In this document: positions 1 to 7,270 of the stretch, piece after piece
How the letters are laid out: the number at the start of each line of letters is the position of its first letter
Position numbering within the stretch: position 1 is the stretch's first letter
The notes under the pieces: model-generated
What the model was told of the DNA's origin: nothing
The model's database searches: none
Seen by the model: only the letters and a program-made list of their open reading frames with translations
Virus record (IMG/VR): IMGVR_UViG_3300045993_001142
Coordinates: 1 to 39,986 of that record
Origin: a virus
Strand: one strand, 5' to 3'
Length of the DNA stretch: 39,986 bases
Program-made: the position numbers and the translations under genes

Positions 1-237
1 CTTCGGCACGCCCAACGTGGACCTCGCCCTGGTGCGCGTCTGGGACGCCCTCCTCTCCGACGCCGAGGTAGAGGCCGAGCGCCTGGCCAGCACCCCGGCC
101 CGGACGGCCAACCTCGCCGCCTTCTGGAAGCTGGACACCGTCGCGACGATGCTGGTGGACTCGGGCCCCAACGCCCGCACCCTCAGCAACAGCGGCGGCC
201 TCGGGACGTGGGCGCAGGTGGCGGGGCCCACCCTCAG
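1..237. repeat. Terminal direct repeat, left copy (assembly overlap of a circular or permuted genome)
   Basis: This stretch is nearly identical to 39750-39986. I see two differences: A at 70 versus G at 39819, and C at 118 versus T at 39867. Both fall at third codon positions of the LamG gene and are silent (GTA/GTG, GCC/GCT). Joining the ends restores one open gene. The simplest reading is the overlap of a circularly assembled contig, with the mismatches reflecting population variation, rather than a biological terminal repeat. Confidence 0.9.
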
Positions 238-1390
238 CGGGGGCGTCGCCACCGTCACCGGCGCACTGGCCGCGACGGCCCCGGTGGCCAGCTCGGCACT
301 CGCCGCCGCGCACGGCGTCACCGCCGCTGGGAGCTCTACCGCCCCGGTCGCGGCGTCGGCGCTGGCCCTCGCGCACGGCGTCACCCTCACCGCCGCGGCC
401 ACCGCTCCCGTCGCCTCCAGTGCCCTGGCGCTGGCCAGCGGCGCCACCGTTGGCCTCGCCTCGACGGCGCCCACGGCCTCCGGCGCCATCGCCGTCACCC
501 ACGGCGCCCTCACCGTCGCCGCCGCCCTGGCGGCTACCGCCCCGGTGGCCTCCAGCGCCCTGGTGCTCGAGGCCCGCACCGGCGCAAGCCTTGCGTCTAC
601 CGCCCCGGTAGCGGCCTCCTCCCTGGCGCTGGCCCACGGCGTCACCGTCGCGGCCGCAGCGTCGGCGCCCGTCGCCACCTCTGCGCTGGCCCTCGAGGTG
701 CGGGTGGGCGTCGCGCTGGCCTCGACGGCGCCCGTGGCGGCCTCCGGCGTGGCCGTGGCGCATGGGGTTGCCGCAGGCCTTGCCAGCACCGCCCCCGTCG
801 CCCTGAGTGCCCTGGCGGCTGCGGTGGGGGCCTCCGTGTCCCTCTCCGCGACGGCCCCGGTGGCGGCGTCGGCCATCTCCGTCACCGCCTCGGCGGCAGG
901 CACCGTCAGCGCCAGCTTCTCCAGCACGGCCCCGGTGGCCTCGGGGGCGGTGTCCGGCCTGGTGGGCGAGTCGGCGGCCCTCTCCAGCACCGCGCCGGTG
1001 GCCAGCTCGTCGGCGGCGGCGGCCGTCGGCACGTCGGCCAGCCTCTCCAGCACCGCCCCCGTCGCGGCCTCGGCCATGACGGGGCGGGTGGTGGTGACGG
1101 CGGCCCTGGCGGCCACCGCGCCGGTGGCCTCGAGCTCCATCTCCGTCACCGTGGTGGCGGCTCCGGTGGTGGGCGGCCTGGCGTCGACGGCGCCCGTGGC
1201 GGTATCGGCCCTCTCGCTCTTCGCCGGCGCCCTTGTGCTGCCCGTCGCCTACCCCGGCACCTTCTACGTCGCTGAGCTGCTTCACCCCGGCTGGGCGGCG
1301 GCCTCCATCGCCTCCCAGGCCGACGCCGCGCCCCTCGGGGGCCCCGCGGGCGCCACCCCCCTTACCTTGGAGTACGGAGCCACCCCATGA
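2..1390 (+). CDS. LamG/repeat tail-fibre-like protein, 3' part (gene continues from 39277)
   Basis: This is the C-terminal part of the gene that starts at 39277. The frame is already open at base 2, so the GTG at 17 is internal. The first ~80 residues finish a concanavalin-like LamG domain (AFWKLD and LVDSG signatures). From about 269 to 1240 there are some 15 imperfect repeats of about 21 residues with the core (S/A)TAPVA(S/A)SA, almost wholly Ala, Ser, Thr, Val and Gly. A non-repeat C-terminus follows. Repeats behind a lectin-like fold suggest a host-binding fibre or appendage, but the exact role is inferred. The joined protein is about 620 residues. The stop overlaps the next ATG (ATGA). 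Confidence 0.85.
   Translation, partial: FGTPNVDLALVRVWDALLSDAEVEAERLASTPARTANLAAFWKLDTVATMLVDSGPNARTLSNSGGLGTWAQVAGPTLSGGVATVTGALAATAPVASSALAAAHGVTAAGSSTAPVAASALALAHGVTLTAAATAPVASSALALASGATVGLASTAPTASGAIAVTHGALTVAAALAATAPVASSALVLEARTGASLASTAPVAASSLALAHGVTVAAAASAPVATSALALEVRVGVALASTAPVAASGVAVAHGVAAGLASTAPVALSALAAAVGASVSLSATAPVAASAISVTASAAGTVSASFSSTAPVASGAVSGLVGESAALSSTAPVASSSAAAAVGTSASLSSTAPVAASAMTGRVVVTAALAATAPVASSSISVTVVAAPVVGGLASTAPVAVSALSLFAGALVLPVAYPGTFYVAELLHPGWAAASIASQADAAPLGGPAGATPLTLEYGATP
269..1240 (+). repeat. About 15 imperfect 63-bp repeats encoding a TAPVA(S/A)SA motif
   Basis: Roughly 63-nt units, some with 3-12 nt insertions, encode the core TAPVA followed by S/A-S-A and a variable 10-12 residue tail often ending in G-V/A-x-x-L-A/S. 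The units differ at many silent and some replacement positions, so the array is old rather than freshly amplified. It lies inside the LamG fibre gene. The low-complexity Ala/Ser/Thr/Val make-up fits an extended beta-rich or fibrous stalk. Confidence 0.85.
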
Positions 1391-1725
1391 ATGTCGTCAC
1401 CGTGAAGAAGGGCGACCGGATGCCGGCGCTCACTATGCAGCTGAAGGACGTCACCTCCGGCGCCGCGCTGGACCTCACCAGCGCCTCGGGCGTCACCTTC
1501 CGCATGCGCCTCCCGGCGGCGGCCCCCGGCGTCTACAAGGCCTCCGGCGCCGGCAGCATCGTCACCGCGGCCTCGGGCATCGTCTCCTACCCGTGGGGGG
1601 CCACCGACACCGACACCGTCGGCGACTTCGCCGGGGAGTGGGTGGTGACGTGGCCGACGTCCCTGCCGCAGACGGTGCCCACCTCGGGCTTCGTCCAGGT
1701 GCGGGTGGTGGCGTCTCTGGCCTAG
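1387..1725 (+). CDS. BppU-N-like baseplate/appendage protein (112 aa)
   Basis: The N-terminus (VKKGDRMPALTMQLKD, then LDLTSASGVTFRMR) resembles the beta-sandwich N-terminal domain of BppU-type phage baseplate upper proteins and related phage proteins. The length of 112 residues fits that single domain. It starts with ATG overlapping the stop of the upstream fibre gene, so the two are probably translationally coupled and may act together at the tail tip. It is the last plus-strand gene before the converging leftward operon, whose end lies only 7 bp away. Family assignment is by motif only. Confidence 0.6.
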   Translation: MNVVTVKKGDRMPALTMQLKDVTSGAALDLTSASGVTFRMRLPAAAPGVYKASGAGSIVTAASGIVSYPWGATDTDTVGDFAGEWVVTWPTSLPQTVPTSGFVQVRVVASLA

Positions 1726-1732
1726 CGCCCCG

Positions 1733-2200
1733 TCACTCGCGCCGTCCGTTCATCCATCGGACGCTGAGGCAGGGAAGCGGGGGCGGCGTGGCCTCCACGT
1801 CGCCGAGGGCGGGCTCCAGGTCGAGGCACTGCTGCACCAGCTTCACCCACTTCGAGTCGCAGGCCAGCGGCGGGTAGCCCACCCTCTTGAGCAGCCCGTC
1901 CGCAGCCTTGATGGCCGCCTTGGCGTCGACGGCGGCCTCGCCGAGCTCGTTGAGGGTGCCCCTGTTGACGACGCCCACCAGGCGCCCCTTCTCCTTCTCG
2001 CGGGCCACCCCCGCCAGGGCGGCGTCGTACTTCGCCTGCTGGGTGCACCGCTCCCACGAGGCGAACTGCTGGTAGATGCCGCGGTGGGCCTGGGCGTAGG
2101 CCTCAGGGTCAAACGGTGCCCCAGCGTCCGCATCAACCTGCGACAACACCACCAGCAGCGCCAGCACCATGGGACACCCCCGCGTCGATGAGGCTACCAC
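1733..2200 (-). CDS. Exported small protein of unknown function (155 aa)
   Basis: The N-terminus carries a short hydrophobic stretch (MVLALLVVLSQVDADAG) that looks like a signal peptide, with likely cleavage near ADA-G. I chose the GTG at 2200 because it adds an arginine ahead of the hydrophobic core; an ATG at 2170 is the alternative. The mature part is helical and carries several cysteines (ERCTQQ, LACDSKW, QQCLDL, LPCLS), which would suit disulfides in the periplasm. It is last in the leftward operon, 28 bp after the previous gene, and is the only exported member. No family was recognised. Confidence 0.6.
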   Translation of the reverse strand: MVASSTRGCPMVLALLVVLSQVDADAGAPFDPEAYAQAHRGIYQQFASWERCTQQAKYDAALAGVAREKEKGRLVGVVNRGTLNELGEAAVDAKAAIKAADGLLKRVGYPPLACDSKWVKLVQQCLDLEPALGDVEATPPPLPCLSVRWMNGRRE

Positions 2201-2228
2201 GGCCCTTCACGGGGGCCAGGCGTCAGTC

Positions 2229-2531
2229 CTACTCCACCCGTCCGCGCAGCTCGGCCAGCCAGGCCGCTGCGAAGTCCTCCAGGAGCTGGTCCGCGTCCTT
2301 GCCCAGCGCCTCGGCGACGATGCGGAAGCGCGCCAGGGCATCCCCGGCCGGCTTCACCGCCCGCGGCGCCTTCGGCGCGTCCTCGTCCTTCCACCCGGGC
2401 TTGCCCCACCCCTCCCGCTGCGACGGCCTCGCGTCGGGGCTGCGGCAGCCGGTGGCGCAGGCGCCGGTGGAGTTGTTGGCCCGCAGCGTCTTGCCGCAGC
2501 CGGGGCGGCTGCACGTCTTCGCGTCGCTCAC
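2229..2531 (-). CDS. Small zinc-finger protein (100 aa)
   Basis: Starts with GTG in a GTGA overlap with the upstream gene. Residues 7-29 contain four cysteines (C7, C12, C25, C29) in a CxxxxC-x12-CxxxC pattern that would bind one zinc. The middle is polar and Pro/Lys-rich, and the C-terminal 40 residues look helical and acidic (ARFRIVAEALGKDADQLLEDFAAAWL). A DNA-, RNA- or protein-binding role is plausible for an early phage zinc protein, but nothing specific can be assigned. Confidence 0.6.
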   Translation of the reverse strand: MSDAKTCSRPGCGKTLRANNSTGACATGCRSPDARPSQREGWGKPGWKDEDAPKAPRAVKPAGDALARFRIVAEALGKDADQLLEDFAAAWLAELRGRVE

Positions 2532-2764
2532 GGCGCCTCCCCGAAGCGCCGCTCGAGCTCGGCCAGCGGCGTGGAGCGGTCGGCGTTCCACAGCAACACC
2601 AGCCGCCGCACCACCGCCTGGTGCTGCTCGGCCAGCATCGACGCCTCCAGGCGCACCCGGGTGAGGGGGATGTTGCCACCGATGTTGAGGTCCAGGCTCC
2701 GGCCGCCCTTGTTGATGCTGGCCACGATGCCCACCGTCTCGTCTTCCGCCTCCTGGGCCTTCAT
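2528..2764 (-). CDS. Unknown small early protein (78-79 aa)
   Basis: Two adjacent starts are possible: GTG at 2767 (GTGA overlap) or ATG at 2764 (TGATG, one-base overlap); I give the ATG. The first half has short alternating hydrophobic segments (VGIVASINKGGRSLDLNIG) like a small beta barrel, and the second half is helical (VRRLVLLWNADRSTPLAELERRFG). No family was recognised. The end overlaps the zinc-finger gene by 4 nt, so translation is probably coupled. Confidence 0.55.
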   Translation of the reverse strand: MKAQEAEDETVGIVASINKGGRSLDLNIGGNIPLTRVRLEASMLAEQHQAVVRRLVLLWNADRSTPLAELERRFGEAP

Positions 2765-3183
2765 CACGTCACCTCCGTTGCGCTGCGTTTGGTTGCGACT
2801 TCGTCGATGCGTCGGGGCGGCTTGGCCGGCGCCCGCGGGCCAGGCACGTAGACGGTGGCGAAGGTCCCGCGCTCATCCGCGTGCACTCCCTCGTGGCCGT
2901 CCAGTAGCTTGCAGCGCAGGCCGGAGGCGCTGGAGACGGCTCGGCAGGTAGACCGCCAGCGCCCGTCGGTGGGCAGCAGGCGGGGGGGGGCTGGCGGCTG
3001 GGCCGGCAGGTACACCGGCTCGCCCACCTCCACGTCCTGGTCGACGCGCACGAGGGCGAGCGGCTGGGCGAGCTCGCGCAGCACCTGGGCCATGGGCGGC
3101 TCGATCACTGCCGCCCTATGAGAATGCTTGCTCGACACCACCCGGGGAGCGAGCTGGCGGGCGAGGCGGTCAATGAGGCTCAC
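2764..3183 (-). CDS. Unknown early protein with Cys/His motif (139 aa)
   Basis: GTG start in a GTGA overlap. A proline-rich middle (AQPPAPPRLLP) is followed by CKLLDGHEGVHADERGTF, a Cys-x5-GHxGxH pattern seen in many small actinobacterial and phage proteins and possibly metal-binding. A run of nine G (plus strand 2982-2990) lies inside the proline-rich part and could be unstable in replication or sequencing. The C-terminus is basic. Function unknown. Confidence 0.55.
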   Translation of the reverse strand: MSLIDRLARQLAPRVVSSKHSHRAAVIEPPMAQVLRELAQPLALVRVDQDVEVGEPVYLPAQPPAPPRLLPTDGRWRSTCRAVSSASGLRCKLLDGHEGVHADERGTFATVYVPGPRAPAKPPRRIDEVATKRSATEVT

Positions 3184-3635
3184 GGCGCCCTCTTTGGGAA
3201 GGCGACGACCTCGACCCGCTCGAGCGACTTCGGTGGCCTGGCTAGATCGCCCACCACCTTGGCCACCTCCTCCTTCGTCCAGGTCCTGGTGCCCACCTGC
3301 TCGCACTGCCACACCACCGCGTGCTGGGCGGCGATGTCGCGCAGGATGGGCAGGAGCAGGGCCTCCAGGGCCTCCAGGGCCTCGACGGCGGCGTCCTTGA
3401 AGCAGCCGTCCTCCCCGCCGTGCTCCTCGTCGAAGTCCTCGGTGAAATGCTCGGCCAGGGACCCCGCCTCGTTCCGCAGCCAGGTCTCGGACACATCCTT
3501 CCGCTTGAACTCGGCCACCTCGACCTCGCCCAGCTCCAGGTCGTTCTCCTCGTAGAGCCTGAGGATGTAGTCCTCGGGCTCGGTCTCCGTGTAGCTCTCG
3601 TCATCCGGGCCGCCGAAGAAGGTGTTAGCCGGCAT
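3180..3635 (-). CDS. Unknown acidic early protein (151 aa)
   Basis: ATG start at 3635, overlapping the upstream gene by 11 nt. The N-terminal 80 residues are strongly acidic (DDESYTETEPEDYILRLYEEND, then HFTEDFDEEHGGEDG). An EALEALEALL heptad-like helix comes from short tandem 9-bp repeats near 3361-3390. Such acidic early phage proteins sometimes mimic DNA to block host nucleases, but that is speculation here. No conserved family was recognised. Confidence 0.55.
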   Translation of the reverse strand: MPANTFFGGPDDESYTETEPEDYILRLYEENDLELGEVEVAEFKRKDVSETWLRNEAGSLAEHFTEDFDEEHGGEDGCFKDAAVEALEALEALLLPILRDIAAQHAVVWQCEQVGTRTWTKEEVAKVVGDLARPPKSLERVEVVAFPKRAP

Positions 3636-3795
3636 GGGACACCTCGACCGGCCTCGTCAGCTCCACCCGGGCCTGCGTCAGCAGCTGGGCCCACGTCTTG
3701 GCCGGGAGCCAGATGCCGCCCTCCACGTCCCCCGGGTAGAGCTTGTCGATGGCCACCACCTGGGCGGCGAGGCTGGGCGCGGAAGTCGGCTTCAC
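3625..3795 (-). CDS. Unknown small early protein (56 aa)
   Basis: GTG start at 3795 in a GTGA overlap. The protein has a mixed hydrophobic pattern (AAQVVAIDKLYPGDVEGGIWLPAKTWAQLLTQARVEL) consistent with a compact alpha/beta fold. Support comes from the unbroken chain of overlaps in the operon rather than from homology. Function unknown. Confidence 0.5.
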   Translation of the reverse strand: MKPTSAPSLAAQVVAIDKLYPGDVEGGIWLPAKTWAQLLTQARVELTRPVEVSHAG

Positions 3796-4139
3796 GCCCG
3801 GCCCTCCAGCTCCGCCTCGACGGCCTCCAGCAGCGCCTCGTCCTTGGCGCGGAAGCGGGCCTTCTCCGGGTCCGCGATGCTGGCGTGCAGCCGCTCCACC
3901 ACCCACTGCAAGTCCTCGGTGGCCGCCTCGCTGACGGGCTTGCCCTTGCTGCGGCTGAAGTTGAGGACCAGGTCCCCGCCCGGCTTCGCACCCGCCTCCC
4001 GCGGAGGCCTCCAGCCCCGGGACTCAGCCCAGGCATCCGCGGCCGTCGCCAGGGCCTGCGACTGCACCGCCTCCCGCGTTGCCGCGTAGGCCACCGCGGC
4101 GATGCTCAGCTCTGTCCACGCCTGCTTCTTGTCCTTCAC
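3792..4139 (-). CDS. Unknown early protein (115 aa)
   Basis: GTG start at 4139 in a GTGA overlap with the nuclease gene upstream. Mainly helical: an Ala-rich N-terminal helix (WTELSIAAVAYAATREAVQSQALATAADAWAES) and a C-terminal helix pair around WVVERLHASIADPEKARFRAKDEALLEAVEAELEG. Its place directly behind the ERF/nuclease pair suggests an accessory recombination role, but this is inference only. Confidence 0.5.
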   Translation of the reverse strand: MKDKKQAWTELSIAAVAYAATREAVQSQALATAADAWAESRGWRPPREAGAKPGGDLVLNFSRSKGKPVSEAATEDLQWVVERLHASIADPEKARFRAKDEALLEAVEAELEGRA

Positions 4140-5347
4140 GTTGTCTCCCCTTCCTTCAGTTGCGCCCGCGGCTTGAAGACGCGGACGGACTTCCACACCG
4201 ACACCGTCGCGCCGCCGGCCTCGCGGATGGCCTCGTGGGCCTCCCGCTCCAGCCCGGACAGCGTCACCTTCTGCCCTGCCGCCTTCCGCGCTTCGTAGAC
4301 GCCGCGCAGCTCCCGCTTCACCGCGGCCTTCGTCAGCTCCTTCGTCACCTCGACGGCCTTGGCCGCCACCTCGGGCCCGAAGAGACGGGCGAGGACGGAG
4401 CCGCCCACGTCGGGGTCGAAGGACTCCTTCGACTGCTCCACGGCGCCGAAGATGCGCCCGTCCGGCAGCCGCACCGGGGAGGTAGCCGCCCACTCCTCCA
4501 GCACCCGCCGCACCCGGGCCAACACCTCCTCGGCCGCCAGGAGACGCTCCAGCACCTGGGGCACCGAGTCGGCGTCCAGCACCGGGGCCAAGTCCGTCGG
4601 GTCTGACGACGCCGCCTGCAGCGCCAGCTCCCTCACCAGGGTGGCCTTCGCCGGGCACCTCAAGAAGGCCGGGCAGTACCGGCAGTGCTCTCCGCTGCGG
4701 GGAGTGACGTGGCCGTCGGCCTGGTAGCGGGCCTCGAGCTCCCGGCAGCGCTCGACGACGGCCCGGAGGCGCTCCGCCGCGGCCGCGAGGTCGAAGGCGT
4801 CCAGGTGGGCTGTCTTCGACTGCCGCCCGTCCGGGTAGACGAATCCGACGGTGGCCTCGGTGGCCCCCCAGGCTGCCGCCAGGCCGACGGCGTAGAAGAG
4901 CAGCTGCAGCGCCTCGCCCGGGGGGCCGAGGTCCGCGAAGCCGGACTTCACGTCCAGCACCACCAGGCGGCCGTCCACCAGTGTGGCGAGGTCCGCGGTG
5001 CCGGCCGACTCGGTGGGGCCGATGTCGTACTCGTGGCGCCCGCTGCCGCGGGCCATCTCCCGGCCGGCGCCAGTTGCCCAATCCCAGGCCACCGACACCT
5101 CCGCGGCCCAGGCGCCCCGCTGGGCGTGGGGGAGCTGCTCGAGGTCGATGGCGGCGCACACCTCCCGGTGCTCGAGGTTCATCAGCTCGAGCGCCGCCTC
5201 CGCCCCCACCTCGGACACCAGGCAGAGGTAGCGGTGGACGACGTTGCCGTGGACGGCCGCCGCCCCGCCGGCCTCCTTGACGGCTGGGAGGAAGGTGGAG
5301 GCGGGGCACGCCTCGGCGCGCCCGAAGCCGGAGCCAGTCAGGCGCAC
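4136..5347 (-). CDS. PD-(D/E)XK (RecB/Cas4/DUF2800-like) exonuclease with probable 4Fe-4S cluster (403 aa)
   Basis: The nuclease core is visible: H33 and H38 (VHGNVVHRYL), D119 in GTADL, and D132-x-K134 in LDVKSG, the D...DxK pattern of RecB-type nucleases. One early cysteine, C14 (AEACPAS), plus C222, C225 and C231 (HCRYCPAFLRC) match the one-plus-three arrangement that binds an Fe-S cluster in Cas4/AddB-type enzymes. The C-terminal 170 residues form a second, mostly helical domain. Beside an ERF annealing protein it would resect DNA ends for single-strand annealing. GTG start at 5347 gives a 10-bp overlap; the exact family (DUF2800 or Cas4-like) needs a profile search. Confidence 0.75.
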   Translation of the reverse strand: MRLTGSGFGRAEACPASTFLPAVKEAGGAAAVHGNVVHRYLCLVSEVGAEAALELMNLEHREVCAAIDLEQLPHAQRGAWAAEVSVAWDWATGAGREMARGSGRHEYDIGPTESAGTADLATLVDGRLVVLDVKSGFADLGPPGEALQLLFYAVGLAAAWGATEATVGFVYPDGRQSKTAHLDAFDLAAAAERLRAVVERCRELEARYQADGHVTPRSGEHCRYCPAFLRCPAKATLVRELALQAASSDPTDLAPVLDADSVPQVLERLLAAEEVLARVRRVLEEWAATSPVRLPDGRIFGAVEQSKESFDPDVGGSVLARLFGPEVAAKAVEVTKELTKAAVKRELRGVYEARKAAGQKVTLSGLEREAHEAIREAGGATVSVWKSVRVFKPRAQLKEGETT

Positions 5348-5526
5348 GGGAGCACCTTCTGCGTCTCGCGGGTGGCCTGGGAGCCGGCCTCGGCGGCGAC
5401 GGCGAGCAGCGCGGCGAGCTCGGCCTCGCTGATGTGGACCTCGACCTGGCGGACCCGCTTCCCCTTGCTGCGCCGGGCGAAGAAGCGATCCGCCATGGCG
5501 ACGCCGATGCGGTCGAAGGCGCTCAC
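5338..5526 (-). CDS. Unknown small protein between ERF and nuclease (62 aa)
   Basis: GTG start in a GTGA overlap with the ERF gene. Basic in the first third (ARRSKGKRVRQVEVHI), then a helix (SEAELAALLAVAAEAG). The basic beta-strand-like segment followed by helices could bind DNA, but no family was recognised. Its place between the annealing protein and the nuclease suggests a recombination partner. Confidence 0.5.
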   Translation of the reverse strand: MSAFDRIGVAMADRFFARRSKGKRVRQVEVHISEAELAALLAVAAEAGSQATRETQKVLPCA

Positions 5527-6188
5527 GACGGCACCCCGCGCAGCTCGGTCGCCCGGGCATTGTAGATGCCCCGCAGCCGGGCCTGCTCGGCGGCGTCCAG
5601 CCCGGCGTCCTTCACCCGCGCCCCCACCTTCGACAGCTCGGCGACGGTGCGGCAGGAGGCCATCTGCTGCTCCAGCTCCGCGGCCGAGACGGGCGCGCCC
5701 TGGGTGGCCTTCCGCGGCGGCGTGGGGGGCGGCCGGCCCATGGACCTCGGCGCCGTCTCGTTGCCCGCCGCGGCGGCCCCGTCGTCGTCCTCATCCTCGG
5801 AGGCCAGGCCCAGGAGGGCGCCCATGGCGTACCGGCGGGCGTAGCTGATGGCCGAGCCGATGCCCTGGGGCGTCACCTGCGCCACCGGCAGGGCCAGCAC
5901 GTTGACTTCCTGCTCCCCGCTGACGTGGCGCAGGGTGGTGGTGACTCGCACCAGCGTCCGCGCCCCATCCGTCACCACCTCGGGCGACTGCAGCAGCGCC
6001 AGGCCGTTGGCGGCCAGCGGCGCCCGCGCCACCTTCCAGAGCGCCGCCAGGGTGGCGTAGCGGAAGGTGTACCGCCCCTTGTCCGACTTCACCTCCACGT
6101 CCCTGTCTCTCCCGATGATGCTGATGGCCCCCTGGAAGGCCGCCACCGCCGCCGCCAGCCCGCTTCGCACCTCAGTCGCCTCACCCAT
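5523..6188 (-). CDS. ERF-family single-strand annealing protein (221 aa)
   Basis: The N-terminal 150 residues carry ERF hallmarks: YTFRYATLAALWKVARAPLAANGL, the TTLRHVSGE strand, and QGIGSAISYARRYAMGALLGL followed by an acidic EDEDDDG tail. ERF proteins bind single-stranded DNA, anneal complementary strands, and act in phage genome circularisation and recombination (P22 Erf type). The C-terminal third is a Pro-rich linker and a helical segment, typical of variable ERF C-termini. ATG at 6188 overlaps the upstream gene by 8 nt. It works with the nuclease encoded just downstream. Confidence 0.9.
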   Translation of the reverse strand: MGEATEVRSGLAAAVAAFQGAISIIGRDRDVEVKSDKGRYTFRYATLAALWKVARAPLAANGLALLQSPEVVTDGARTLVRVTTTLRHVSGEQEVNVLALPVAQVTPQGIGSAISYARRYAMGALLGLASEDEDDDGAAAAGNETAPRSMGRPPPTPPRKATQGAPVSAAELEQQMASCRTVAELSKVGARVKDAGLDAAEQARLRGIYNARATELRGVPS

Positions 6189-6393
6189 GTCGTGCCTCCT
6201 CCGTCGTCACCACCATCTGCTTCACCGACTCCACGTAGGCCTTCGTCGCCTCGCACAGCGCCCGCCAGGCCGCGTCCGCGTCGGCCCGGGGGCCGGCGGC
6301 GAGCGCCTGGTGGTAGGCCTCGCGGGCCTCGTCCAGCTTCGCGCGGGCGGCCTTCTCGCGGGCCTCGTCCAGCTTCGCGCGGGCGGCCTTCAC
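6181..6393 (-). CDS. Small helical protein with internal 12-residue duplication (70 aa)
   Basis: GTG start at 6393 in a GTGA overlap. The N-terminus has two identical consecutive copies of KAARAKLDEARE, from a 36-bp tandem duplication, extending one charged helix. The rest (AYHQALAAGPRADADAAWRALCEATKAYVESVKQMV) is also helical, so a coiled coil is likely. Function unknown. Confidence 0.55.
   Translation of the reverse strand: MKAARAKLDEAREKAARAKLDEAREAYHQALAAGPRADADAAWRALCEATKAYVESVKQMVVTTEEARHG
6321..6392. repeat. Perfect 36-bp tandem duplication
   Basis: Bases 6321-6356 and 6357-6392 are identical except for the last base (T versus A). The unit is 12 codons, so the duplication keeps the reading frame of the small helical gene and adds one copy of its N-terminal helix motif. 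The near identity implies a recent event. Confidence 0.9.
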
Positions 6394-6689
6394 GACTCCC
6401 CCTCCGCCGCCAGCTCGACGATGGCCGAGGCGAAGCGCAGGGCCGCCCGGTGGAGGTCCATCCGTCGCCGGGCCTCGTGCGGCTCCTTCGCCAGCACCAT
6501 GGCCGCGCGCTCCAGGTTGCGCGTCGCCCGCTGCGTCACCGTCACCGTCGTCTCGCTGCAGGACTCGCAGCGGCCGTCGTCCTCCAGCTCCAGCACCCGC
6601 TTGCCGCACTCCAGGCAGGGCGTGGTGTCGTCGAGATCGCTGTGGCCGGGGAGGCGGCCCGACGAGTAGCCAGGGAATGGGCGGCTCAC
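6390..6689 (-). CDS. Zinc-ribbon early protein (99 aa)
   Basis: GTG start at 6689 in a GTGA overlap. Residues 25-44 form a clear CxxC...CxxC zinc ribbon (C25, C28, C41, C44; CLECGKRVLELEDDGRCESC). The C-terminal half is a long helix (LERAAMVLAKEPHEARRRMDLHRAALRFASAIVELAAEG). Small zinc-ribbon proteins of this kind are common in early phage operons and often bind nucleic acid or host enzymes; the target is unknown. Confidence 0.65.
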   Translation of the reverse strand: MSRPFPGYSSGRLPGHSDLDDTTPCLECGKRVLELEDDGRCESCSETTVTVTQRATRNLERAAMVLAKEPHEARRRMDLHRAALRFASAIVELAAEGES

Positions 6690-7003
6690 TGGTGCCCCCA
6701 GCTGCAGCCCTTGGAGTCGATGGTGCTGCGGGACGCCAGCGGCTGTCGGCGGATGGCGACGCGAATCTCGCAGCCGCACTCGCAGGCCCAGCGCACCCGG
6801 GCCAGCGGGTGGAGGATGGCGACGCCCAGCCCCACCATGCGCGGGTCCCCAACCAGCTTGTCGGCCTGCCGCTTGGCCTCGTTGATGGCCCGCTGGTAGG
6901 TGGCCTTGCCGCCGGCCTCCACCTGCCGGAGGACGCGGTCCTCGACCTGCTCGGCGTCCTCCTCGAAGACGTCGGAGGCGTCGTAGTTGATGGCGTAGCT
7001 CAC
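6686..7003 (-). CDS. Unknown early protein (105 aa)
   Basis: GTG start at 7003 in a GTGA overlap with the first gene of the operon. An acidic helical N-terminus (ASDVFEEDAEQVEDRVLRQVEAG) leads to WACECGCEIRVAI, whose close cysteines may bind metal. No recognisable family. Second gene of the leftward operon. Confidence 0.55.
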   Translation of the reverse strand: MSYAINYDASDVFEEDAEQVEDRVLRQVEAGGKATYQRAINEAKRQADKLVGDPRMVGLGVAILHPLARVRWACECGCEIRVAIRRQPLASRSTIDSKGCSWGHQ

Positions 7004-7230
7004 GGCTGCACCGCCCGCCGCGCCCGCTCGGCCGCCGCCTCGAGGTCGCGACCGGCCTGCTGCCAAGCCTCGTACACGTCGTCATCGAAGCGGTGCGCCT
7101 CGTACTCGGCGCGGGCCTTGATGTAGGCGCCCACCGCCAGGAGCAGCTCGTCGGCCTGGGCCTGACGAATCCCCCCCTCGGCCCGCTTCCAGAAATCCCG
7201 CCTCGACTCCACCTGCGTCGCCTCGTCCAT
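7000..7230 (-). CDS. First gene of leftward early operon, unknown helical protein (76 aa)
   Basis: The ATG at 7230 is preceded by a strong Shine-Dalgarno sequence (GAGGAGG, about 5 nt upstream on the minus strand), which decides this start over longer in-frame options that would run through the promoter. The protein is charged and helical (ESRRDFWKRAEGGIRQAQADELLLAVGAYIKARAEYEAHR...). It is the first cistron behind the leftward promoter at 7299-7271, so likely the most strongly expressed immediate-early product. Function unknown. Confidence 0.65.
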   Translation of the reverse strand: MDEATQVESRRDFWKRAEGGIRQAQADELLLAVGAYIKARAEYEAHRFDDDVYEAWQQAGRDLEAAAERARRAVQP

Positions 7231-7270
7231 GTGCGCCTCCTCGGGGCCCTCTCTGCCGGCCCGACACGAG

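Noticed and set aside
1-237. Biological direct terminal repeats
   Set aside because: The copies lie in mid-gene and the join restores an intact frame, so assembly overlap of a circular or permuted genome is simpler.
269-1240. CRISPR-like array
   Set aside because: Units are contiguous, coding and diverged, with no constant repeat/spacer pattern.
17-1390. GTG at 17 as gene start
   Set aside because: The frame is open to base 2 and continues from 39277 across the genome join, where the LamG domain begins.
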